From Brevibacillus reuszeri (GTDB lineage Bacteria > Bacillota > Bacilli > Brevibacillales > Brevibacillaceae), in the NCBI RefSeq assembly GCF_001187725.1, contig NZ_LGIQ01000002.1:318890-382889 (forward strand): DNA of 64,000 bases, written 5' to 3'. Positions 53,577-61,791 of this stretch are shown piece after piece. Position 1 is the first letter of the stretch. Every line of letters begins with the position of its first letter. Under the pieces are notes generated by a model that was not told the origin of the DNA, searched no databases, and worked only from the letters and a program-made list of their open reading frames with translations. The translations under genes and the position numbers were made by a program.

Positions 53577-53759
53577 ATGTCTAAACAAGTACGGATTGTA
53601 ACAGGCGATGCCGTAGAAGCTCTAGAAGCCTACTATCCTTATTATCGGTGTCTGGAGGAAGGATTTGAGGCTGGAATCTCGTTTGCAGCCAGTTTTTTCA
53701 TACAGAAAAGCATTTGCTATAATAGAAGATATTTTCAAAATATTCTTGGAGGTTACTGA
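53577..53759 (+). CDS. doubtful 60-aa frame before the thioesterase gene
   Basis: ATG 53577 to TGA 53759, with the stop overlapping the next ATG. AAAGG lies 12 bases upstream. No family. A better reading is that its second half is the promoter of the thioesterase gene (TTTTCA, 17 bases, TATAAT at about 53719). Confidence 0.25.
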   Translation: MSKQVRIVTGDAVEALEAYYPYYRCLEEGFEAGISFAASFFIQKSICYNRRYFQNILGGY

Positions 53760-54184
53760 TGACAACCAAAAAATATACCATTACCAATCTGCTCGATGTT
53801 GCCAGAAAAGGGGATACTCCTCCGCCCTGTGATTCCACACTTCAGGTATACGCTGATTATGCCGAAAATGGCGTAGCCATAGGGCGATGGGAGGTTGCCC
53901 CTTTGTTTATCAACGGAAACGGAGTAGCCATGGGCGGTTTTTTATCCGCAGCAGCCGATATTATGATGGCCTATGCGATCGCTTCTTCGTTGAACGATCA
54001 ACAAAGCTTTGCCTCCATCAATTTGCAGACGACTTTTCACAGACCCGTTTTCCAAGGTGTCGTGGAGATCGAGGCAAGAGTGGAGCGATTGGGCAAATCC
54101 GTGGCGTACCTGGTCGCAGAGCTCACTCAGGACGGCAAGAAGGTCGCTTCGGCCGTATCTTCTGTCATGATCATGAACGCATAA
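53759..54184 (+). CDS. PaaI-type hotdog thioesterase
   Basis: 141 aa. Hotdog-fold pattern with GNGVAMGGFLSAAADIMMAY on the central helix and FASINLQTTFHRPVFQGVVE on the following strand, the substrate-facing Asp being in AADIMM. Family members hydrolyse acyl- or aryl-CoA esters. RBS TTGGAGG. Confidence 0.85.
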   Translation: MTTKKYTITNLLDVARKGDTPPPCDSTLQVYADYAENGVAIGRWEVAPLFINGNGVAMGGFLSAAADIMMAYAIASSLNDQQSFASINLQTTFHRPVFQGVVEIEARVERLGKSVAYLVAELTQDGKKVASAVSSVMIMNA

Positions 54185-54297
54185 GCTACTTGTGAAAAAG
54201 GAAGCACCTTTTCTTGACATTCAAACAGAAACAAGAGATAATCAATTTAATAACTCAGTAAACTACTCGGAATACTAAAAATAAAGAGGTGAGCTTT

Positions 54298-55107
54298 TTG
54301 GAACGGACCATTCATATTCCAAGCGGTGATATTTCGTTAGCAGCAACGTGGCACGAGCCTGAAAATGTAACAGGAAACAAGAATGTGAAGTCACCTCTGG
54401 TGATCATCTGCCACGGCTTCATTGGCAGTCGGATCGGAGTGAACCGTTTGTTTGTGAAATCCGCCCGAGAGCTCGCTTCTCATGGAATCGCCGTCCTGCG
54501 CTTTGATTATGGCGGATGCGGCGAAAGTGATGGTGATTATGGAGCTGGCGGATTTGATGTGTTGCTGAAACAAACCCGTGATGTTCTTGATTTCGCTTTT
54601 GCCAAGGAGCAAATCGATCTCGAGAGGGTAAGCCTCTTGGGTCACAGTCTCGGGGGAGCCGTTGCCGCATTGACAGCAAGTCAAGACAAACGGATTCATT
54701 CTCTCGTGACGTGGGCTGCAGTTGCACGTCCCTATGACGATATCGTGCGGATTGTGGGTGCACAGGAATATGAGGATGCGCTCTCGATTGGTTATACGGA
54801 TCATTGCGGCTATTTGTTACAGGATCGCTTTTTTGGCTCGTTAAAAGGGGCTCATCCGCTGCGCCAAGTGAAGCAATTTGAAGGCGATGCCTTGCTGCTG
54901 CACGGAAATCGGGATGAGGTCATAGCGGTAGACTCCCTGTTCCATTATGAGCATGAATTGCGCTTGCGCAGGAGAGGACGTTGCGAGACGGAGGTTGTGG
55001 TTGGGGGAGATCATACGTTTTCCTCGGCTGAGAGCTACAATCGTTTGATTGCAAGCACGGTGAGCTGGCTTGGCAGGCAGATGGAAGTAGAGAAGTTCGC
55101 TGTTTAA
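54298..55107 (+). CDS. alpha/beta hydrolase (acylaminoacyl-peptidase/esterase-like)
   Basis: 269 aa from TTG 54298 because GAGGTG fits that start; GTG 54289 lies within the ribosome site. Oxyanion motif CHGFIGSR, nucleophile elbow GHSLGG (Ser117), acid in HGNRDEVI and His in VGGDHTF complete the triad. Cytosolic. Substrate unknown, probably an ester. Confidence 0.88.
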   Translation: MERTIHIPSGDISLAATWHEPENVTGNKNVKSPLVIICHGFIGSRIGVNRLFVKSARELASHGIAVLRFDYGGCGESDGDYGAGGFDVLLKQTRDVLDFAFAKEQIDLERVSLLGHSLGGAVAALTASQDKRIHSLVTWAAVARPYDDIVRIVGAQEYEDALSIGYTDHCGYLLQDRFFGSLKGAHPLRQVKQFEGDALLLHGNRDEVIAVDSLFHYEHELRLRRRGRCETEVVVGGDHTFSSAESYNRLIASTVSWLGRQMEVEKFAV

Positions 55108-55124
55108 TGAAGATTGGGCATAGT

Positions 55125-55156
55125 AAAGAACGCGGAATTTGCATCCGCGTTCTTTT
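55125..55156 (+). terminator. Rho-independent terminator
   Basis: AAAGAACGCGGA/TCCGCGTTCTTTT stem. Confidence 0.85.
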
Positions 55157-55219
55157 GGTGTGGACAGACAAAATGGCGAAGCACTTGGGTCACTAGACTA
55201 GGGGATCTCGTCAGTTTCC

Positions 55220-55681
55220 CTATCCTTTTTGCGCTTTGATTTCTTCCAGCAGCCCTTGGCAGCCAGCTTGGACAAGCTCATAGACATACTCAAATCGTCC
55301 GGTGTAATACGGGTCCTCTACATTTTGTTCCTGTGCATCCGTGGCGAAATCGAGCAGGCGATACACCTTTTTATCGGATGGAGCGATGCGGTTCAGCTCG
55401 CTCAGGTTTTCTTCGTCCATGCAGACGATGTAATCGTAGTCAGAAAAGTCCTGGCGAGAAATTTGACGGGCTCTTAGCGAGTCATGGGCAATGCCTTTTT
55501 GCGTCAATACTTTTTGGGTGCCGTTGTGCGGGCGCTCTCCGGCATGCCAGCCCCCAATCCCGCAGGAATCAATCGAGATCTGCTGCTGAAGGCCTTCCTT
55601 TTTAACAAGATGGCGAAAGACGGCCTCGGCCATCGGAGAACGGCAAATGTTGCCCAGGCAAACGAATAGTACGTGTGTCAT
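55220..55681 (-). CDS. low-molecular-weight protein-tyrosine phosphatase
   Basis: 153 aa. Active-site loop CLGNICRSP with nucleophile Cys8 and Arg14, and the general acid Asp in VEDPYYTG. Length and layout as in B. subtilis YfkJ. Dephosphorylates protein tyrosine (or arginine) residues; substrates unknown. Confidence 0.93.
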   Translation of the reverse strand: MTHVLFVCLGNICRSPMAEAVFRHLVKKEGLQQQISIDSCGIGGWHAGERPHNGTQKVLTQKGIAHDSLRARQISRQDFSDYDYIVCMDEENLSELNRIAPSDKKVYRLLDFATDAQEQNVEDPYYTGRFEYVYELVQAGCQGLLEEIKAQKG

Positions 55682-55768
55682 GCGATATTCCTCTCTTTTC
55701 TTGCCGTTTTATCAAGCTCTGTTATGTAAGAATACCACAACTCCGATATGGGGAATGAGGTCTGTTCA

Positions 55769-55797
55769 TTGCCAAGATGCTCGCCTTTTGCTATAAT
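55769..55797 (+). promoter_or_regulatory. sigma-A promoter of the guanidine exporter operon
   Basis: TTGCCA, exact 17-base spacer, TATAAT. It begins the transcript about 35 bases before the riboswitch aptamer. Confidence 0.75.
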
Positions 55798-55835
55798 AGG
55801 CGTCAGTTACCCCAACAATTAATTGCATATTCTTG

Positions 55836-55970
55836 AGTTTTCTAGGGTTCCGCGGACGAGTGAATTGCCGGTCTGGACCGAGAGAAAACCCACGACTGCG
55901 GTCGTGTACACGGAGGGATAAAAGCCCGGGAGAATATCTGTGATGGTATTCCACCCGAGGCTTTTTTTGC
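55836..55970 (+). ncRNA. guanidine-I riboswitch (ykkC RNA)
   Basis: Class-I guanidine aptamer: CTAGGGTTCCGCG (about 55843), GGTCTGGACCGAGAGAAAAC (from 55870), and ACACGGAGGGATAAAAGCCC (from 55908), in the conserved order and spacing. The expression platform is a terminator (AAGCCCGGG pairing with CCCGAGGCTT, then seven T at 55962-55968). Guanidine binding should block termination and allow expression of the two SMR genes downstream. Confidence 0.95.
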
Positions 55971-56051
55971 ATGTGAAAAAGTCTCAGCCATCATCAGCTG
56001 TGCTTATCTTTTGGGGAACCATACAACTACAAAGGAAGGGAGCTTTGCATC

Positions 56052-56405
56052 ATGGGGAAAAACTGGTTGCTGGTTGTGGTTGCTGCCGTTTTTGAGGTGA
56101 TGTGGGTCGCCGGGCTGAAGCACGCTGACAGTATTTTGACATGGACGGTAACCGCTATCGCCATCATCATTAGCTTTGGAGTATTGGTCTATTCAGGGAA
56201 AAAGCTGCCCACAAGCACGGTCTATGCGGTGTTTGTCGGCTTGGGTACAGCCGGTACTGTAATCAGTGAGATGGTGGTGTTTGGCGAACCATTTAGCTGG
56301 GCAAAGGTCGGATTGATTGCTTTGCTATTGGTAGGCATCCTCGGCTTGAAGCTGGTCACGCACGAAAATGCAGAACCGCATAGAAAAGAAGGTGATGTCG
56401 CATGA
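56052..56405 (+). CDS. gdnC: SMR-family guanidinium exporter subunit, YkkC/GdnC type
   Basis: 117 aa, four membrane helices. Glu14-type acidic residue in [18 protein letters not shown], and [20 protein letters not shown] in the third helix. First subunit of a paired SMR heterodimer, with a hydrophilic C-terminal tail ([10 protein letters not shown]). Riboswitch control supports guanidinium export by proton antiport. Confidence 0.92.
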   Translation: MGKNWLLVVVAAVFEVMWVAGLKHADSILTWTVTAIAIIISFGVLVYSGKKLPTSTVYAVFVGLGTAGTVISEMVVFGEPFSWAKVGLIALLLVGILGLKLVTHENAEPHRKEGDVA

Positions 56406-56716
56406 CATGGGTATCCTTGATAGTTGCCGGGTTGTTTGAGGTTGTGGGAGTCATGGGGATTACACAGGTGAATCGCAAGGTTTCTGTGCGATCTCTCTGT
56501 GTTCTGATTGGCGGATTCACCCTCAGCTTTATCCTGCTCTCATATGCCATGACAGAGATTGCGATGGGGACCGCTTATGCGGTTTGGACAGGAATCGGAA
56601 CAGTTGGCAGCGCACTGGTAGGGATGCTGTTTTACGGTGAGCCAAAAGATAAGCTGCGCATTCTTTGCATTGCACTGGTCATCATTTCCGTGGCAGGTCT
56701 TAAATTAATTGCTTAA
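56402..56716 (+). CDS. gdnD: SMR-family guanidinium exporter subunit, YkkD/GdnD type
   Basis: 104 aa, four helices; [17 protein letters not shown] holds the coupling Glu, and [20 protein letters not shown] marks helix 3. The 4-base ATGA overlap with the first subunit fits stoichiometric production of a heterodimer. Confidence 0.92.
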   Translation: MTWVSLIVAGLFEVVGVMGITQVNRKVSVRSLCVLIGGFTLSFILLSYAMTEIAMGTAYAVWTGIGTVGSALVGMLFYGEPKDKLRILCIALVIISVAGLKLIA

Positions 56717-56734
56717 CCGTATTTGTGTCATTAC

Positions 56735-56766
56735 AGACAGACATTCTCAGATGTCTGTCTTTTTTC
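56735..56766 (+). terminator. Rho-independent terminator
   Basis: AGACAGACAT/ATGTCTGTCT perfect 10-bp stem, then six T. Confidence 0.9.
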
Positions 56767-56877
56767 TCTCATTTTCCTATTCTGCAAAAATCGACATCGA
56801 ACTTTTCGAGGGCATAGTATAATAAAACGGCTTGGGGTTGCTTCCATTTTTTTCATGTGAGGAGGATCGTTGACTGC

Positions 56878-57855
56878 ATGAGCTCTTTTTGGGCAGCATT
56901 GAAAAAAGGCAATATGTCATCGGCTACGGCAGCATTGGGAAATACGGGCTTGGCGATCGTCAAAGGCTTGGCTGCCGCCTATAGCGGGAGCGGAGCGATG
57001 TTTGCATCTGCCATGCACTCGATTGCTGATGCAGTGAATCAAGGCTTTGTCTTTTTCGGCAGTGTGCTTGCTGAAAAAAAGCCAACGTCCCGATTTCCAA
57101 CGGGCTTTGGGCGGGTTATTAATCTGTTTTGCATGGTCGCGGTCATCGTAGTGACCATCATGGCGTACGAGACCATAAAAGAAGGCATTCATCTGATTAA
57201 GCAGCCTACTGCATCCAGCCACTTCTGGATCAATTTTATTATTTTGTTCCTGGCGATTGTGGTGGATGGCTACGTGCTAGTCAAAGCAATGAATGAGATT
57301 GTTCACGAAACCCGCGTAGAGGCGAAAGGCTTGGGAATCATATCTGCTGCCTTCCGCAATGTAGGACGGGCTGCACCGCCGACAAGACTCGTTTTCTATG
57401 AAGATATTGTGGCAACGACGGGAGCTCTCCTCGCCCTCATCGCTGTAATCGTGACGCAGTTTAGCTCCTTTGCCCTTTTGGATGGGATTGCAACCATTCT
57501 GATCGGCATCTTGATGATCGGGGTAGCATTCAAAGTGGGCTACGATAACATGGTCGGATTGATAGGAGTAGCTGCACCAAAGGAAATCGAGGATCGGGTA
57601 GCACGAATTATTTTTGCGGACTCGGATGTGACAGATATCAATCGTTTGCGAATCGTTCAGGAAGGCCGCTTTTACCATGTGGAATGCTACATCGAGCTGC
57701 GCGAGGGACTGACTTTGGCAGTTGCGGATGATATCAAGTATCGTGTGCGGGATAGTCTGCTCATGGACCCGGATATCAGCGATGTGACGATGGGAATTCT
57801 CGAGGACAACGGTGTCAGTGACTGGAGACGACCCGAGAATCTCGAAGCGAACTGA
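56878..57855 (+). CDS. cation diffusion facilitator (CDF) transporter
   Basis: 325 aa from ATG 56878 (GAGGAGG). Membrane part with the metal-site HS..D in MHSIADAVNQG (His47, Asp51); C-terminal cytoplasmic ferredoxin-like domain (VTDINRLRIVQEGRFYHVEC). Exports zinc or another divalent ion. An insert (VEAKGLGIISAAFRNVGRAA) between helices is characteristic of a subgroup close to the eukaryotic-like SLC30A9 clade. Confidence 0.88.
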   Translation: MSSFWAALKKGNMSSATAALGNTGLAIVKGLAAAYSGSGAMFASAMHSIADAVNQGFVFFGSVLAEKKPTSRFPTGFGRVINLFCMVAVIVVTIMAYETIKEGIHLIKQPTASSHFWINFIILFLAIVVDGYVLVKAMNEIVHETRVEAKGLGIISAAFRNVGRAAPPTRLVFYEDIVATTGALLALIAVIVTQFSSFALLDGIATILIGILMIGVAFKVGYDNMVGLIGVAAPKEIEDRVARIIFADSDVTDINRLRIVQEGRFYHVECYIELREGLTLAVADDIKYRVRDSLLMDPDISDVTMGILEDNGVSDWRRPENLEAN

Positions 57856-57859
57856 AATG

Positions 57860-57901
57860 AAAGACGCCCCACACCTACATGAGAGAGGTGTGGGGCGTCT
57901 G
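57860..57901 (-). terminator. strong hairpin terminator between convergent genes
   Basis: 15-bp perfect stem AGACGCCCCACACCT/AGGTGTGGGGCGTCT with a T-rich tail on the minus strand. Confidence 0.8.
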
Positions 57902-57916
57902 TATGCATGGTTACGT

Positions 57917-59269
57917 TTAGGAAACAGAAACCAGCTGATCAGTTGGTTCGGCTTCTTCTTCGGCGAGTGGTGTAATCAAAACTCGTGTAACTCGGTGATT
58001 ATCCATCATTTTGACGGTGAACAAGTAATGTTCCCATTCAACGGAAGCACCAACCGCAATTTCTTCTTCCAATTGACTGTACAGCCAGCCACCGATTGTA
58101 TCCACATCCTCGGACTCCAAATCAAACGGGATATGGTCATTCAGATCAGCCAGCGTGAGCATACCGGATACAGACAAGCCATTTTCGACTTTTTCGATCT
58201 CCGGTCTTTCCTCGTCAAACTCATCCTGAATATCCCCGACGATCTCCTCGAGAATGTCTTCCATGGTGACCAGACCAGCAGTTCCGCCATACTCGTCAAT
58301 GACGATAGCGAGCTGCGAGCGTTTTTTCTGCATCAAACGCAGAACTGTACTAATTTCCATTGTTTCTGGAACAGTCAGAACCGGGCGAAGCAATTGGTCC
58401 AGCTCGACATGTCCATCCTGGAGAGCGGAAAGGTAAAAGTCGGTTGCATGGACAAAGCCGATGATGTTGTCTTTGTCCTCATCCGCAACAGGGAATCGCG
58501 TGTGGCGCTGGGTACGGATGATCTCCAGATTTTCGTCAAACGTATTCGTGGTATATAAGCAAACCATGTCAATGCGCGGGATCATGGTTTCCCGTGCCAA
58601 GGTTTCGGAAAAGTCAAAGACATGTTCCACCAGCGACAACTCGGTTTGGTCGATATGGCCGCTTTGGTGGCTTTGATTCACCAGAATGCGAATTTCTTCT
58701 TCGGTATGTGCCGCTTCATGCTCCGACACAGGCTCGAGGCCGATGCGTTTCAGAAGAGCGTTGGCTGTTCCGTTCAGGAACCAGATAGCCGGGTAAAGCA
58801 CTTTATAGAAAAACATCAATGGCGCAGCAACCCACAGCGAGGTAATTTCTGCTTTCTGAATGGCCAAAGATTTTGGTGCCAGTTCACCCAATACGATGTG
58901 CAGGAAGGTGATGATCGCGAATGCTACACCAAAGGAGATAGCGGAGATCAAATATCCGGGCATTCCTGTGGAGCCGAGTAGAGGTTCTACGATCATGTGG
59001 GCGATAGCCGGTTCCCCGACCCATCCAAGTCCCAGTGACGCGAGCGTGATCCCGACCTGGCAGGCAGATAAGTAGCCGTCCAGCTTTTGGGTTACCTTTT
59101 GGGCATATACAGCTCGTTTGTTTCCTTCATTGACCATCTGTGTCAGGCGTGTTTGCCGTACCTTAACGAGAGCAAACTCTGCGGCAACGAAAAAGCCGTT
59201 GAGAAAGACAAGAAATATGACAAGCAGTAGGTTGAGCACTATCGGAACGCTATCCAAGTAAATAGTCAT
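57917..59269 (-). CDS. CNNM/CorC-type membrane protein (HlyC/UPF0053 family)
   Basis: 450 aa from ATG 59269. DUF21/CNNM domain with three membrane segments ([20 protein letters not shown]), a CBS pair ([34 protein letters not shown]) and a C-terminal CorC_HlyC domain. Linked to magnesium or cobalt export or homeostasis. The start is uncertain: AGAGAGG abuts the ATG, and TTG 59257 or GTG 59296 are possible. Confidence 0.88.
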   Translation of the reverse strand: MTIYLDSVPIVLNLLLVIFLVFLNGFFVAAEFALVKVRQTRLTQMVNEGNKRAVYAQKVTQKLDGYLSACQVGITLASLGLGWVGEPAIAHMIVEPLLGSTGMPGYLISAISFGVAFAIITFLHIVLGELAPKSLAIQKAEITSLWVAAPLMFFYKVLYPAIWFLNGTANALLKRIGLEPVSEHEAAHTEEEIRILVNQSHQSGHIDQTELSLVEHVFDFSETLARETMIPRIDMVCLYTTNTFDENLEIIRTQRHTRFPVADEDKDNIIGFVHATDFYLSALQDGHVELDQLLRPVLTVPETMEISTVLRLMQKKRSQLAIVIDEYGGTAGLVTMEDILEEIVGDIQDEFDEERPEIEKVENGLSVSGMLTLADLNDHIPFDLESEDVDTIGGWLYSQLEEEIAVGASVEWEHYLFTVKMMDNHRVTRVLITPLAEEEAEPTDQLVSVS

Positions 59270-59370
59270 CCTCTCTAGAATGTTGTGAAAGTACACCTTC
59301 TATTTTATCTGGTTTTGTAGTATCGCACAAAAGCGATAAACAACCGTAGAGGGCGTTTCTGACCTGTTGC

Positions 59371-59478
59371 TCATGAAGAGAGTCTCTCAGATATCCGTAG
59401 CGCTCGTTTTTGCGCCCGGAGAAGGTCATAGATAGTCAAACCTTTGGGTCCGACAGTCGAAACGCTTGAAACGCCCAT
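59371..59478 (-). CDS. possible 35-aa peptide
   Basis: Frame starting ATG 59478 reads MGVSSVSTVGPKGLTIYDLL then RAQKRALRISERLSS. Protein-like composition but no ribosome site; it begins within 5 bases of the M50 gene stop. The rest of this 210-base gap shows nothing else. Confidence 0.2.
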   Translation of the reverse strand: MGVSSVSTVGPKGLTIYDLLRAQKRALRISERLSS

Positions 59479-59482
59479 GGTT

Positions 59483-60598
59483 TTAGCGATGGAGAATTTG
59501 CTGTCCATAAACAAAAAACGCGGATAGGACTGCTGCAAGGCCGAGATAGGCGGCTAGCACCTTCCACTTCGTACTGGCTGGTGCCTCGTAGTAAGTGGTC
59601 AGGCGATGCATTTGCTCATCTACTTCCTTCAAGCGTGTGCGTGCGACGCGCTCACCCTCGCTGAGTACCTCGGAGGGTGCCGGGCGGAATGGATCAGAGT
59701 CGATAAATTGAACCGGCTCACGCTCCCACTGCTTGAACAGCTCCCATTTTTTATGCATGAACACCTTATCCAGCTTTAATTTGTCTCGTTCAAGACGCTT
59801 TTCATCCTGGAGAAAAGGCATCAGGAAGCCCTTGTGCGGTTCTTTGCTATTGAGCACTGTGATTTCTTCATTTAGCTGCAAGCGTTTGTCCCATGTCGAT
59901 TCCAATTGGGGCAGCTGTGCCGAAAACTGAAGAAAGTCCTCCAGCTTCGTGCGTTCATAATGGAGCACCTGATGCTGGTAGCCTTCCCGCAGTCGACTCC
60001 ACCACGTAATCAGTCCGACGATGAAAATAATCACCATGATCGGTCCAGGCGAAGCAAACAGCATGATCCCCATTCCCACCAAGCCGACGAACCAGATTTT
60101 CGTGGATAATACAGAAACAATACGTCCCCCATCCAGAGGAGAAACGGGCAGCAAGTTAAACAGATTCAATAAAGCGCCGAGATAGATGACCAAGGCCCAA
60201 AACGGGTCCTGCGTCCACCAGTAGAGCGGGAGGGCAGGCAGGAAGGCAATCATCCCGGCAAGCGGCCCCCCGTAGGCGAGATAAGCCTCCGTACTGGCAT
60301 CGCGGGGCAGATCCTTTAAGGATATCAACGCCCCTGCAAAAGGGATGAAAACAGCAGGCGAGGTAGCGATCCCTTTGCGCTTTGCCGCTATAACGTGTCC
60401 CATCTCATGGACAAAAATCAGATAGACGAGAGCTACAGCGAATTTCCATCCATAAAACATGGCATACGCCCATAAGCTGATACCCATCGACACCAGCGTT
60501 GTGCCGAATTTGGAAAACTTTAAAATTCCCAATAACCATTTGAGATTCGCCAGTAAAAAGGCACCAATGGCTAAGAGGACCGAACGGCTTTTTTTCAT
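59483..60598 (-). CDS. site-2-protease-family (M50) membrane metallopeptidase
   Basis: 371 aa from ATG 60598 (GGGAGGA). Zinc motif HEMGH (residues 64-68) in a membrane helix and the third ligand Asp156 in LPVSPLDGGR. Five or six membrane segments, a long charged cytoplasmic stretch (200-340) and a C-terminal anchor (YLGLAAVLSAFFVYG). The long cytoplasmic part is not typical of SpoIVFB or RasP, so the substrate is unknown. Confidence 0.85.
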   Translation of the reverse strand: MKKSRSVLLAIGAFLLANLKWLLGILKFSKFGTTLVSMGISLWAYAMFYGWKFAVALVYLIFVHEMGHVIAAKRKGIATSPAVFIPFAGALISLKDLPRDASTEAYLAYGGPLAGMIAFLPALPLYWWTQDPFWALVIYLGALLNLFNLLPVSPLDGGRIVSVLSTKIWFVGLVGMGIMLFASPGPIMVIIFIVGLITWWSRLREGYQHQVLHYERTKLEDFLQFSAQLPQLESTWDKRLQLNEEITVLNSKEPHKGFLMPFLQDEKRLERDKLKLDKVFMHKKWELFKQWEREPVQFIDSDPFRPAPSEVLSEGERVARTRLKEVDEQMHRLTTYYEAPASTKWKVLAAYLGLAAVLSAFFVYGQQILHR

Positions 60599-60688
60599 GC
60601 AGGTTCCTCCCAAACATCATGGCAGTTATTGATTGTATACGATATACGCCCAGGAAAGTTTCTTGGGCTGACAGTTTGCAGGCTTGGC

Positions 60689-60988
60689 TCAGCTCTCCAG
60701 TCGAGGATTGGAAAACGTAAAGCCGTACTCTCCATATGTAGGATTGTACGCAAGCGATCCCCCGTCAAAATACCAAAAGTCGGTGGGTCGAATGACAAAG
60801 GTAAGTCCTTCTACTTCAAAAACAGCATCACCGGTCATCGCTTCATCTTTTTCAATGGCGTAAAACAAACCGCCTGTTCCTGGACCACTTGTTCGTACAT
60901 ATAAGCGCAGCGTATCCCCCGGCAGAAATCCGGCATAACGTTGATAGGCCTTAGAAAACGCAGACTCGATTACCAGCTTGATGCTCAT
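60689..60988 (-). CDS. HesB/IscA-like small protein
   Basis: 99 aa from ATG 60988 (GGGGGAG). Pattern LRLYVRTSGPGTGGLFYAIE and FVIRPTDFWYFDGGSLAYNP resembles the HesB-like YneR group of the Fe-S biogenesis fold, but the cluster-binding cysteines of IscA are absent. Function probably unrelated to cluster assembly. Confidence 0.75.
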   Translation of the reverse strand: MSIKLVIESAFSKAYQRYAGFLPGDTLRLYVRTSGPGTGGLFYAIEKDEAMTGDAVFEVEGLTFVIRPTDFWYFDGGSLAYNPTYGEYGFTFSNPRLES

Positions 60989-61082
60989 GGGCAAAACTCC
61001 CCCTCTATTCATTACTGTCCATTGTAACATAATAAAATGAGCATATAAGCCAGGGGCACAGCTTCCGCAAATGTTCACATCA

Positions 61083-61200
61083 CCCTTTAATAAGAAAACC
61101 TCTATCGAGGCTTCCTCAAAGGAGGGCGACCGCGTTTAGCGGAAAGTTGTCATGCGCTCCAGAATGTATAAGCCTCGTGCTAATACATTCTTTTACGTTG
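61083..61200 (-). repeat. dispersed structured repeat, copy 3
   Basis: Read on the minus strand: TTTTTTCAACGTAAAAGAA, hairpin 1 AGAATGTATTAGC/GGCTTATACATTCT (one mismatch), then TGGAGCGCATGACAACTTTC, CGCTAAACGCGGTCGC, CCTCCTTTGAGGAAGCCTCG and ATAGAGGTTTTCTTATT. Same order as copies 1 and 2, 46 kb away and inverted. Between two minus-strand genes. Confidence 0.85.
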
Positions 61201-61285
61201 AAAAAAGTCGAGACGTTTTTCACGCAAAAATACCCATCCGGCCAGAATGGCTCTGCCGAATGGGTTGTGTGTGGATCGCCACAAG

Positions 61286-61639
61286 CTAGTCCTTGCCTTT
61301 GCTTACGTCAAAGGTAGGATGCATGAAGCGTGCCCCTTTTATTTCTTTGTCTTCCAACAGCTCTCGATTTTCGTAGGAGTTCCATCCGATGTCATTGGTA
61401 GGGTGGACCCACTTGTCACCTGCCATGATTTCCGGGTCTGTATCTGTCGACCAGTTGTTGAGCGGTGATTGCTCCGATTCATACAGGCTGTCCCCGATCA
61501 CAACTCCGAATTCATTGACAAACGGCTTCTGAATCGAGCGTGAGGAATTTTTGAAGTCAGGTGCGCTGATTTGATGAGGCAACGTACCATCAAGGGAAAT
61601 ATCTTTCGTTTCTTCGTTTTCCTGGTTGGTCTTGTCCAT
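61286..61639 (-). CDS. DUF3905-like small protein, forespore candidate
   Basis: 117 aa from ATG 61639 (AAGGAGGT, 7 bases). Hydrophilic, with DTDPEIMAGDKWVHPTNDIG and NEFGVVIGDSLYESEQSP, which I associate with DUF3905 of spore-forming Bacilli. No enzyme motif. A full-consensus sigma-F/G promoter lies upstream, so it is probably made in the forespore. Confidence 0.7.
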   Translation of the reverse strand: MDKTNQENEETKDISLDGTLPHQISAPDFKNSSRSIQKPFVNEFGVVIGDSLYESEQSPLNNWSTDTDPEIMAGDKWVHPTNDIGWNSYENRELLEDKEIKGARFMHPTFDVSKGKD

Positions 61640-61675
61640 CACTTGGACCTCCTTCATACGAAGATGTCTCTTGAC

Positions 61676-61705
61676 TAAGATGCATCAACGACAGGCCTCT
61701 TATAC
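61676..61705 (-). promoter_or_regulatory. sigma-G/sigma-F promoter of the DUF3905-like gene
   Basis: Minus strand GTATA (61701-61705), 18-base spacer, CATCTTA (61676-61682): all consensus positions of GHATR-N18-CATNNTA. Leader about 30 bases. Confidence 0.6.
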
Positions 61706-61791
61706 GAAGGAAGCCAGACTTTCCCCTGAAAATGGATGCGCCCAGCCCACATGTGTAGGTGGTGCATATGCTACAAAAAGGGGGAGATCCG

